Positions 56,901 through 60,000 of a DNA stretch of 60,000 nucleotides are shown piece after piece. A model generated the notes under the pieces. It ran no database searches. It saw only the letters and a program-made list of their open reading frames with translations, and was not told the origin of the DNA. The stretch is from Antedon mediterranea (lineage: Eukaryota > Echinodermata > Crinoidea > Comatulida > Antedonidae), in contig NC_092673.1 of assembly GCF_964355755.1 (NCBI RefSeq), positions 21,645,001-21,705,000 of the forward strand, given 5' to 3'. Each line of letters starts with the position of its first letter. Position 1 is the stretch's first letter. Both the position numbers and the translations under genes were made by a program.

Positions 56901-59894
56901 TTTTATCACTCCGAACAAAACGGAAACTGATTCTTGGCTTGCCAAAAGTAAGTTATTTTTTCGTGTATATTAAAGAAAATAAGCCTTTTTAGATACAACC
57001 ATAGAGATATTATATTATGTTAAAACTTAAACAATAACAATAAATTAATTGACCTTCCAATTTTATTCTTTTAATAATAAATAAACTTAAGATAACAGAC
57101 ATAAAAGTTAGATATAACCATGTTTGAACCAATCATATTGCATGTGGGCGGTGTCTCAATTACAGATTGGTGTCCGCAATATGTTTAAAAAAAATGTTCT
57201 TTTAATAGTAGTTTGTTTTCTAATTTAATGGTCGTGTTCTCTCCAGGAATGAAACCAAAACCAGCCAAGATGTCTGAATTATTAATGACTAAACAGCCCC
57301 CTCATTTGGACAAAGATCTATCAAACAGCATCATCAACGAATCAAAGTACCCAGCCTCATCGAAACCAGCAGAGGGTGTACCTGCTAAGATTGAACGAGA
57401 GGACTTTCCAGCTCCGCAAGTGTACTTTGATCGCTTTCGTAGCAAGTCTGAAGGGTTCCTCGCTAAGCAGGAGGAGGAAGAATTTGAAAATGACGTGTCA
57501 AGGGTCGCTTCTCCACTAGGTCAAATGATTCTCAGAGAAGAGTTTGAAAAAAAGAAAGAAGAAGTTATTGATCCTCGTACTGTTTCACGTACCCCCTCTG
57601 GGAAATCAGAACCAGCGCGACAATTGCGATATTCAACCTCATCGCAATCAAGTGAGTGATGACTATTAATTTTGTATGTCTTGAAAATGTGTGTGTTAGT
57701 GATACTAGCCCGGATACTATAGTCTACCACAATAAGAAAAACAGACAATCTTTTGCCCCACGTATCCTGGAGATTTCGCTATTCTAAGATCCAAACTATT
57801 CTCTTAAAGATGTATTGTCCCCCTGCCATTTTAATATCACATAATAGTTATTCACTTTGACCAAAAACTGGATTGAAAAAAAAATATTTACCTGAAAAAA
57901 TGTAATTTAAAGCAAAAAATAGTCAAATTGGGTGCCAGCCAATGGGTTTTTGGTTGAAATTAACCGTTTATTTTGTCATTTTATATGAGAAAAATTTTTT
58001 AAACGGCAAGGATTAACTTTATTAAAACTGCAAAATGGCCTAATTAAAGTCAGATTTTATTAATCTTCATTTTTCATGTTTTTGGGGGACAATACATCTT
58101 CTTCCTGTCTCCATAAAAATGTCCAATCTTACGTTTTGTGACATCTCTTTGTTTGCAGATGCTCTTAGAAACCGATGGTCATCAGGTGAGGGTTGTCATG
58201 ACAACTATTTGTCATTCATTCAATCCTGCTTGTTTTCTGTCCATTCAACCAAATTTATGATTTTTTTGTTTTATTTTAATTTCATAATAAATTAAATTGT
58301 ATGTATTAACATTCCTGCATTCTGTGCTCACTATTATTTTTATTCTTACTTACATCTGAAGTCTTAGTGGCATGCTTAAAAATGTTTGAATACTGATTGA
58401 AACATTATCGTTTTAGAAATAAGCCCATGATTTATGTATGTTTTTGCAGATTCTTTTTGTTTGTTTTTACACCAAATTTTTTTATTTTTTCGTTAACCAT
58501 AAAAACAATTCCACGATACAGAATTCAGTGACAATATACCACAATGAAAACATTTTCCTCTGGTTTCGATTAGTATTAAGATATAGTTCATTAATTGTAA
58601 ACCAGTAAATAACTTACGTGTCAAGACATTTTCGTCAAGCCGTCAGTTGTGTTTTACGATGCCGATTGGTCTCGTTTTCAGCCACTGATATGCCCAAATA
58701 TGGTAGTGGCATGTCCATATATGGGCACATCACATTTTTTGTTACATAAAGTTTAAACAGAGCTTAAGTTATTAAGTTATCAGGTTTACAATTAATGAAC
58801 TATATCTCAATATACCACTGATTGCATAATACTGTATGCCTTCGAATTGTGTCATAGCATGATAGCCAAGTGATTTGTTTGAGCACACACTAATGTGTTT
58901 GAAAAGTGCGTTTGTTATGTTTATGTTTAATAGTCATCATTATTTTTGTAATATGATAAATTACAGTAGAATTCTTTCTATTGTTCTCCTAGTAATGGTG
59001 TCCCTTAAATAGAGGTTGGTTTTGGTGTTAAAACATATCTATTACCTTTCCTTTAAATTGGAAAGTGTCAATAAGGATGTCAGCTGAATAGGGGTGTCCC
59101 ATACAAGAGGTTCTACTGTAATTAATTGTATTCAATAATCGACTCTAAATAATGCTTCATTTTATTGAAGAATTATGTTTAAACATAGAGAAATATTATA
59201 TTATCTCTATGGATTAATCAATGATAGATGGCACTTGCCTAAATAAACTCTGAAAAATTAATTAAATTCTAAAAATATGTTGTCTATAATGCGCTTGAAA
59301 AAAAAACTGCATTTGAGCAAATTGAATGTAAACGATGAACTAAAGACATTTAACAATGGATTAATAGATAGTGCCTAAGTAAACTCTGAAAAAATAATTA
59401 ATTAAAATTAAATACTAAAAATATGTCTACAATGTGCTTGAAAAAAAAATGAATTTAGAAAATTGAATGTAAAGATACACTAAGACATTATGCATGAGCA
59501 TGACTACGAATGATGAGGAATTTAAATGCAAGAAATCTAAATTTTGCTTTAAATAGTGTTCATTTTATTCCAGTCAAATTTAAAGAGTTTATAGCCGAAG
59601 GTGAGTGGTGAATGAAGCAGTTATTTCTGGCATCATGGATTTTTTGAAAATTAAATAATTCTGAAAAAAATGGTTTTTCAAGAACTAAAATATTTTTAGT
59701 ATAAATTGCAATGTGACAAATAAAGCAAATCATTTACCAAATATACCTGATTTATCAAAATAAGTACCAGCACATATTGACTGTTTTTTTCTTCAATACT
59801 AATGATTTGTTTTATTTTATTTAAAGCAAACTCACCTAGCACCAAAAGTGCAACACTGCCCTCAAACATGAGGCATTCGTCAATGTCTCCAACT
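26940..59894 (+). CDS. ABLIM: Actin-binding LIM protein (abLIM/UNC-115 family), 5' part, at least 15 coding exons
   Basis: Constitutive exons: 26940-26943, 31366-31461, 40962-41145, 44997-45169, 48828-48954, 49903-49996, 53024-53111, 53648-53700, 54464-54526, 54849-55029, 56885-56947, 57247-57651, 58159-58185, 59574-59600 and 59827-59894, plus cassette 42954-43043. Phases agree throughout, giving 551 codons without the cassette. Four LIM domains lie at residues 6-56, 65-116, 154-204 and 213-264, each with the eight expected Cys/His/Asp ligands. LIM domains bind protein partners; abLIM proteins link them to F-actin through a C-terminal villin headpiece and act in axon guidance and the cytoskeleton. 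That headpiece is not in the window. After LIM4 come Ser/Pro-rich segments (PQHFITPNK, PLGQMILREEFEKKK) that match the abLIM linker. Confidence 0.95.
27237..27577 (+). mobile_element. MITE family B, copy with C-tract
   Basis: The left end ATATTGCCCCC is expanded to a run of Cs. The interior has CACATAATAGCTATTCACGT and TTGACCAAAAACTGGAT. The right end is TTTTTGGGGGCAATACA. Confidence 0.75.
27730..27922. mobile_element. hAT-like MITE (GGCCGTAGC ends)
   Basis: The left GGACAGGTCCAACAAGGCCGTAGC and right GGCTACGGCCCTGTCC ends are inverted repeats, except for an 8-9 bp interruption at the left. Ends of the type CAGGGCCGTAGC suggest the hAT superfamily. The interior is non-coding. Confidence 0.55.
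28755..28890. mobile_element. hAT-like MITE (CAGTGGCGGATCC end), one-sided copy
   Basis: The left end CAGTGGCGGATCCTAGATTT and interior (TAAAAGTAGTGAACGGAAGT, GCTGAACTTAATTTGATC) match the complete element at 29000-29173. The right end is not recognisable. Confidence 0.6.
29000..29173. mobile_element. hAT-like MITE (CAGTGGTGGATCC ends), complete copy
   Basis: Terminal inverted repeats of about 16 bp: CAGTGGTGGATCCAAG and CTTGAATCCGCCCCTG. The 174-bp interior is non-coding and has a poly-C tract. Relatives occur at 28755, 41564 and 48675. Confidence 0.7.
29174..30592. other. abLIM intron 1, no recognisable feature
   Basis: AT-rich intronic sequence. I see no exon, repeat or RNA gene in it. 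Confidence 0.5.
30593..30747. mobile_element. MITE family A, copy in abLIM intron 1
   Basis: The element runs from AGCCTTGTCTATACTATCAA to TTTAATAGTGTAGACAGAGC. It has the family's CATGATGATGTCGTATCACT centre and is about 155 bp long. Confidence 0.8.
31366..31461 (+). CDS. ABLIM: abLIM exon 2 (first half of LIM1)
   Basis: After TTTTATTTTCAG the frame encodes NVKCHSCQNPCVGEAL and FFHPKCFKCE, with the C-x2-C...H-x2-C-x2-C ligands of LIM1. The donor is GAAG/GTTGGT, phase 1 out. The next coding exon is 9.5 kb away. Confidence 0.93.
31496..32118. mobile_element. TTAA-flanked terminal-inverted-repeat element (piggyBac-like MITE)
   Basis: TTAA lies on each side (31492-31495, 32119-32122). Inverted ends are AGACCCCTTCCCTGC and GTAGGGAAGGGGGCT, with 13 of 15 bases matching. 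It spans 623 bp and is GC-richer and non-coding. TTAA target duplication is the hallmark of piggyBac elements, so the superfamily call is an inference from the ends alone. Confidence 0.65.
32119..32721. other. abLIM intron 2 stretch, no recognisable feature
   Basis: AT-rich intronic sequence between two mobile elements. I see nothing coding in it. Confidence 0.45.
32722..33039 (-). mobile_element. MITE family B, inverted copy
   Basis: AAGATGTAGGATCCCCCAAA at the left and AGGGGGACAATATATCTT at the right form the inverted ends. The interior holds the inverse of the GACCAAAAACTGGAT segment. It abuts the reverse transcriptase fragment that follows. Confidence 0.75.
33040..33790 (+). pseudogene. 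Non-LTR retrotransposon reverse transcriptase 3' fragment (dead)
   Basis: Broken frames encode the C-terminal part of a LINE-type reverse transcriptase. Segments are HLNKESKKVGLQMHKGKTKF, KVDKYKYMGL, then after a frameshift NQCVLTTIVYGAETWATTKE and KLTTTQRAMEKKMVNLSIRD, then RWAGHIARRDDN. The motifs K.GL..N..KTK, Y.YLG, YG.ETW and R.ERRML..R. are typical of this group. Frameshifts and in-frame stops make it non-functional. The 3' end is a short TGAGA/GATGA simple repeat (near 33780), a usual LINE tail. Confidence 0.85.
34270..34530 (+). mobile_element. MITE family B, end-less copy
   Basis: GTCACTTAATAGTTATCCAA, CAATGGTTTTTTTTGTG and TTATTAAAACTGCAAAATGG match family B, but neither GTCCCC end is preserved. 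Open frames on both strands here are repeat sequence. The interval 33791-34269 shows nothing else. Confidence 0.6.
34929..35775. mobile_element. Foldback element: large palindrome with repeats in both arms
   Basis: The two arms, each about 400 bp, are near-perfect inverted copies. Outer ends are TATGGAACGCCGTTTACGC and GCGTAAACGGCGTTCCATA. Each arm contains a 14-bp tandem (GAATGAAATGTTTT, reverse complement in the other arm), then CGCTCGCGA, GAGGTTG and GGGTACCC blocks. The centre lies near 35350, between CCTAACAGACCTG and CAGGTCTGTTAGG. GTATAC occurs directly outside both ends. No coding frame. Confidence 0.85.
35885..36165. repeat. Diverged tandem duplication of about 150 bp
   Basis: Two units share ATTTCTCCATTTCTCACCCC/CACTTCCCCATCCCCCACCC, TATTTAAAAT and CTATTGGACCCACCA followed by TTAACACTATTG/TTAATACTATTG. 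Confidence 0.65.
36166..38594. other. abLIM intron 2 stretch, no recognisable gene
   Basis: AT-rich intron. Around 36700-36980 there are several AACCGGTTA/TAACCGGATA-like segments that may be an old repeat, but no ends could be defined. Confidence 0.4.
38595..38748. mobile_element. MITE family A, copy in abLIM intron 2
   Basis: The element runs from AAGCTCTGTCACTATCAAAA to TTTAATAGTGTAGACAGAG, with the interior GATATGATGATGTTATATCA. Confidence 0.78.
39241..39419 (+). repeat. 45-bp tandem repeat, 4 copies
   Basis: Copies start at 39241, 39286, 39331 and 39376. The unit is CATACCATGTTATGTCCTGT, then TTTTAAAGCCACATTCACAC, then AAAAG. Because 45 is a multiple of three, frames stay open through the array and create repeat ORFs on both strands. 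Confidence 0.9.
39420..40345. other. abLIM intron 2 stretch with a tRNA-like fragment
   Basis: Mostly featureless. GTGGGTTCAAGTCCCACCC near 40095-40113 has the form of a tRNA T-arm and B box and is probably the remnant of a tRNA-derived SINE. I could not fold a complete tRNA around it. Confidence 0.4.
40346..40610. mobile_element. Inverted-repeat element with ATAATCCCACC ends
   Basis: AGGTATAATCCCACCCCCCT at the left and GGGGGTGGGATTAGACC...GTGGGATTATACCCG at the right are inverted. The non-coding 265-bp interior yields spurious ORFs on both strands. Confidence 0.5.
40695..40856. repeat. Repeat fragment followed by an (AT)n microsatellite
   Basis: ATCAGTGGCTGAATCTCAAT and AGCTAAATC are the inverse of the fragments at 14770 and 17822. 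AGAGCTTTCGGGCAACG and CCCTTCATCAGTGCAAGTGA follow, then about 13 AT dinucleotides. The family is not identified with certainty. Confidence 0.6.
40962..41145 (+). CDS. ABLIM: abLIM exon 3 (end of LIM1, most of LIM2)
   Basis: The acceptor is TTTCTTTACAG and the donor TGTGG/GTAAGA. It encodes FLGLAHGSFFSKDGHFYCPE, completing LIM1, then CNACQDFVEGEVV and YHKECFVCGRC, the first six LIM2 ligands. It leaves in phase 2, compatible with both 42954 and 44997. Confidence 0.95.
41564..41705. mobile_element. hAT-like MITE relative
   Basis: CAGGTGCGGATTGAG at the left and GCTGGATCCACCCCAG at the right are imperfect inverted repeats related to the CAGTGGCGGATCC family. The interior is non-coding. Confidence 0.5.
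42570..42770. mobile_element. Inverted-repeat element (TACCTGGATAAACTGACAT ends)
   Basis: TACCTGGATAAACTGACAT followed by a GCCGTTTCCCTCC and GAGGAGAACAT run is mirrored at the right by GTTCTCTCCTTGTAGGAG and ATGTCAGTTTATCCAGGTA. Fragments of this family occur near 3100, 4290-4370, 31170 and 49640. From 41706 to 42569 I see nothing else. Confidence 0.65.
42954..43043 (+). CDS. ABLIM: abLIM cassette exon A: alternative/extra half zinc finger for LIM2
   Basis: A strong pyrimidine tract with GACAG precedes 90 nt encoding CPLSGGVEVSYERQNDSYFC and VECRSCSVC, ending at a TGTAG/GTTTGT donor. It enters and leaves in phase 2, so it can be included before exon 44997 or skipped without a frame change. 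With it, a complete finger forms (C-x2-C-x20-C-x2-C). Its end (C-x2-C-x2-C-x2-C) then supplies a new start for the next exon's finger. Joined directly to 48828 it would give a stop, so it is not a simple mutually exclusive replacement. Confidence 0.75.
43057..43215 (+). repeat. Tandem duplication of about 84 bp just after cassette exon A
   Basis: Two units begin ATCCACAAACAATGTTAATA and share ACTGCTCAGCTATTAATACC and ATTTTGCAGTCATAA. The first starts 14 bp after the exon's donor. Confidence 0.8.
43521..43706 (-). repeat. tRNA-headed SINE, minus-strand copy
   Basis: Read on the minus strand: GTGGACAAGCGGTTAAGAC (A-box region), AAGGGTTCAAGCCTG (B-box), GGATAAGGACTATAAACCG and CACTTTAAAGAACC. 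Confidence 0.78.
43707..44996. other. abLIM intron, no recognisable feature
   Basis: AT-rich intron upstream of the LIM2 end exon. I see nothing coding in it. Confidence 0.45.
44997..45169 (+). CDS. ABLIM: abLIM exon B (end of LIM2 and Ser-rich linker)
   Basis: The acceptor is GTCTTTCAG and the donor ACAA/GTAAGT. It encodes VPMAPGEKVTYNGSDVLCGN, giving the last LIM2 ligands C-x2-C with the correct 18-residue spacing after exon 3. A poly-Ser linker then leads to LIM3. It matches the family's PFPPGDRVTFNGRDCLC region. Confidence 0.93.
45256..45444. mobile_element. hAT-like MITE (CAGTGTTGTAAC / GTTACGCCACTA ends)
   Basis: CAGTGTTGTAACGGCTATGAG and CTCTATGTTACGCCACTA are imperfect inverted ends around a GC-richer non-coding core. 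Confidence 0.5.
45445..48674. other. Large abLIM intron before LIM3
   Basis: No exon found. Near 46865-46925 the minus strand shows GTAGTCGAGTGGATTAAA and GGGTTCGAATCTCATGAG, with tRNA A- and B-box spacing. The acceptor stem does not pair, so I read it as a tRNA-derived SINE head. A 19-bp direct repeat (TACAGTTTAATATAACAAG) lies near 47601-47639. Confidence 0.45.
48675..48795. mobile_element. hAT-like MITE directly upstream of the LIM3 exon
   Basis: The left end CAGTAGCGGATTCAGG and right end TTTAATCCACCTATG are imperfect inverted repeats. The interior (AAATAGGGGGCCCAGGGCC) resembles the 29000 element. It stops about 33 bp before the exon at 48828. Confidence 0.65.
48828..48954 (+). CDS. ABLIM: abLIM exon (LIM3, first part)
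   Basis: The acceptor is TTGTTTTTTTAG and the donor CGCA/GTAAGT. It encodes CNGCKRTLKLKQAITAVDAY then WHVWCFKCSICSKILSAEYM, with C-x2-C-x17-H-x2-C-x2-C-x2-C ligands. The carried base makes the preceding residue Lys. Confidence 0.95.
49903..49996 (+). CDS. ABLIM: abLIM exon (end of LIM3, start of LIM4)
   Basis: It encodes NGKVYCEKDYLEKFGVKCAN then CDRFIAGKVLQ. The acceptor is TTTTTTGAAG, the donor ACAG/GTTAGT, phase 2 in and phase 0 out. YCEKDY supplies the last LIM3 ligands (C and D). Confidence 0.95.
50000..51412. other. abLIM intron, no recognisable feature
   Basis: AT-rich intron. Overlapping open frames near 49956-50211 begin inside the exon and run into the intron in other frames. Confidence 0.45.
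51413..51735 (-). repeat. Second tRNA-headed SINE family, near-complete copy
   Basis: On the minus strand the head is GGCGTGTGGCGCAGTGTGTT, then GATCAAGGTTTGAATCC (B-box-like). The body includes CTCTCCACCCAGGTG and GGGTACCCGGTTTAGATC. The 3' tail is an (ATT)n run. It matches 2567-2795. Confidence 0.8.
52455..52735 (+). repeat. 140-bp tandem duplication
   Basis: Two copies start at 52455 and 52595, sharing TAAACTTTATTCATATCGTT, AAGTATTGTTAATATTCTAT and GAAAAACAAGTATTGCATTG. They differ by only a few substitutions. Confidence 0.9.
53024..53111 (+). CDS. ABLIM: abLIM exon (LIM4, middle)
   Basis: The acceptor is TGTGTTCAG and the donor CAAG/GTAAGT. It encodes AGQKQYHPTCAKCGRCGYYF then TEGEDMFVQ, with ligands H-x2-C-x2-C-x2-C. 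It matches the family's H-P-x-C-A-R-C motif. Confidence 0.95.
53250..53370 (+). repeat. tRNA-headed SINE, internally deleted copy
   Basis: TATCAAGCGGTTAAGATAGG is followed by a shortened body (TGTGCATCTTTCGGAAAGAG, TTACCCCAGTG). Confidence 0.6.
53648..53700 (+). CDS. ABLIM: abLIM exon (end of LIM4)
   Basis: The acceptor is TTTATTTTCAG and the donor ACAAA/GTAAGT. It encodes GTEIWHPNCSKANGYIDK. The final LIM4 ligands are H and C (WHPNC), the variant typical of the last abLIM LIM domain. Confidence 0.95.
54070..54372 (+). repeat. 21-bp minisatellite, about 14 copies
   Basis: Unit TAATATCATCCAGGGTAATCT with variants (TGAATAATATCCAGGG, TTGCTATCATCCAGGG). The minus-strand open frame (ITLDDSK per unit) is a repeat artefact. 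Confidence 0.9.
54464..54526 (+). CDS. ABLIM: abLIM 63-nt exon
   Basis: After TTTTTTTTTAG it encodes FSEASKKENAVLYDYNQNNP then Y, ending at a TAT/GTAAGA donor. It is phase 0 on both sides. The AVLYDYNQNNPY part resembles the K-V-K-A-I-Y-D-I-E-R-P-D segment after LIM4 in abLIM. A nearby alternative AG (TTTTCAG) would break the frame. Confidence 0.7.
54849..55029 (+). CDS. ABLIM: abLIM exon (Ser/Pro linker)
   Basis: The acceptor is TCTGTCTCAG and the donor CCAG/GTGAGA. It encodes AFSLNVNNMPRSRGSSNSLN through PTTPNFHRP, with tyrosines (NYTNSYLS, GSYLYPR) and a TPNFHRPG end like the family's SPQHFHRPG. Confidence 0.88.
55540..55863 (+). mobile_element. MITE family B, complete copy
   Basis: AAGATGTATTGTCCCC at the left and GGGACAATACATCTT at the right. 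The interior is as in the 57807 copy, with an expanded T tract. Confidence 0.85.
56034..56048 (+). CDS. ABLIM: Possible 15-nt abLIM microexon
   Basis: Between TTGCCAG and a GTAAAT donor lie 15 nt that, with the carried G, read EFTRM. Phase is 1 in and 1 out, so it could be included between 55029 and 56885 without a frame change. No further support is visible. Confidence 0.3.
56403..56590. repeat. Possible retroelement 3' end with (ATT)n tail
   Basis: A T-rich stretch ending GCTGTTCAAAAAGCG, then AATAAATTATTATTATTATT, has the look of a LINE or SINE 3' tail. The family is unidentified. Confidence 0.35.
56885..56947 (+). CDS. ABLIM: abLIM exon (PQHF segment)
   Basis: After TTTTTAG it encodes DSNPQHFITPNKTETDSWLA then K, with donor AAAA/GTAAGT and phase 1 in and out. 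PQHF.TP resembles the family's PKHFHVPDQG. Confidence 0.88.
57247..57651 (+). CDS. ABLIM: abLIM exon (405 nt, coiled-coil-like linker)
   Basis: The acceptor is TTCTCTCCAG and the donor TCAA/GTGAGT. It encodes MKPKPAKMSELLMTK, then ESKYPASSKPAEG, and SPLGQMILREEFEKKKEEVI. The LGQ.ILREE.EK block is the most recognisable match to the abLIM linker (GLGQLILKEEMEK). Confidence 0.93.
57807..58100 (+). mobile_element. MITE family B, best-preserved copy
   Basis: A 294-bp element with 17-bp inverted ends AAGATGTATTGTCCCCC and GGGGGACAATACATCTT. The interior holds ACATAATAGTTATTCACTTT, GACCAAAAACTGGAT and CTTTATTAAAACTGCAAAAT. It is non-coding and serves as the reference for the seven copies in the window. 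Confidence 0.88.
58159..58185 (+). CDS. ABLIM: abLIM 27-nt microexon 1
   Basis: Between TTTGTTTGCAG and TCAG/GTGAGG. With the carried base it reads NALRNRWSS. Phase 1 in and out. Confidence 0.75.
58684..58766. mobile_element. MITE family A, truncated inverted copy
   Basis: ATGCCCAAATATGGTAGTGG, CATATATGGGCACATCACAT and TTACATAAAGTTTAAACAGA belong to family A. One end is missing. Confidence 0.65.
58964..59118. mobile_element. TA-flanked MITE (CAGTAGAA ends; pogo/mariner type)
   Basis: TA on both sides and inverted ends CAGTAGAATTC and GGTTCTACTG. The interior has GTGTCCCTTAAATAGAGG and GGTGTCCCATACAAGAGG segments often seen in pogo-type elements. Confidence 0.65.
59574..59600 (+). CDS. ABLIM: abLIM 27-nt microexon 2
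   Basis: Between TTTATTCCAG and GAAG/GTGAGT. With the carried base it reads VKFKEFIAE. Phase 1 in and out, the same length and phase as the preceding microexon. Confidence 0.75.
59827..59894 (+). CDS. ABLIM: abLIM exon (last in window)
   Basis: After TTTATTTAAAG it encodes ANSPSTKSATLPSNMRHSSM then SPT, ending at an ACT/GTAAGT donor in phase 0. The KSATLPSN motif resembles the family's KTASLPGYG, which precedes the dematin/headpiece region. The gene continues beyond the window. Confidence 0.85.
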
Positions 59895-60000
59895 GTAAGT
59901 ATCTTACAAAGTCAAAGGACTTTTATTTTATTTATTTTATCTAAATATGTTTATACAGGTTACATACGGTCAAAATAAATCTAAGGGCAAATTACTTGAA

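Overview
The window is AT-rich, intron-rich animal DNA. It carries two large multi-exon genes on the + strand, plus many small transposable elements and tandem repeats. Both genes belong to metazoan families. Intron sizes and the repeats (tRNA- and 5S rRNA-headed SINEs, many MITEs) suggest an invertebrate deuterostome. Echinoderm is my best guess; this rests on general impression and no search could be run.

Region 1 (1-5.5 kb): SINEs, MITEs and one possible last coding exon (2344-2429) of an unidentified upstream + strand gene.

Region 2 (5516-21467): an ALMS1 (Alstrom syndrome protein) homologue, rebuilt here as 11 coding exons. Splice phases agree at all ten junctions and the joined frame has no stop until codon 2329, giving a protein of about 2328 residues. 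The last four exons encode a clear C-terminal ALMS motif. The stop codon lies in the first unit of a 30-bp minisatellite that runs on past the gene.

Region 3 (21.5-26.7 kb): the minisatellite, an array of about 18 copies of an 88-bp unit (22695-24280), nested MITEs, and an orphan 54-nt exon-like sequence resembling the nucleotide pyrophosphatase/phosphodiesterase (ENPP) family.

Region 4 (26940 to the window end): an actin-binding LIM protein (abLIM/UNC-115 family). Four LIM domains are encoded by exons from 31366 to 53700, followed by the start of the disordered actin-regulatory region. The villin headpiece expected at the C-terminus would lie beyond the window. An in-phase 90-nt exon (42954-43043) duplicates half of a LIM zinc finger, and several very short phase-neutral exons (63, 27, 27 and possibly 15 nt) suggest wide alternative splicing. 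The large introns hold a foldback palindrome of about 850 bp, a TTAA-flanked element, a dead LINE reverse transcriptase fragment, and several MITE families.

The two genes are arranged head to tail. Family knowledge places ALMS1 at centrosomes and basal bodies and abLIM on actin; nothing in the sequence shows co-regulation.
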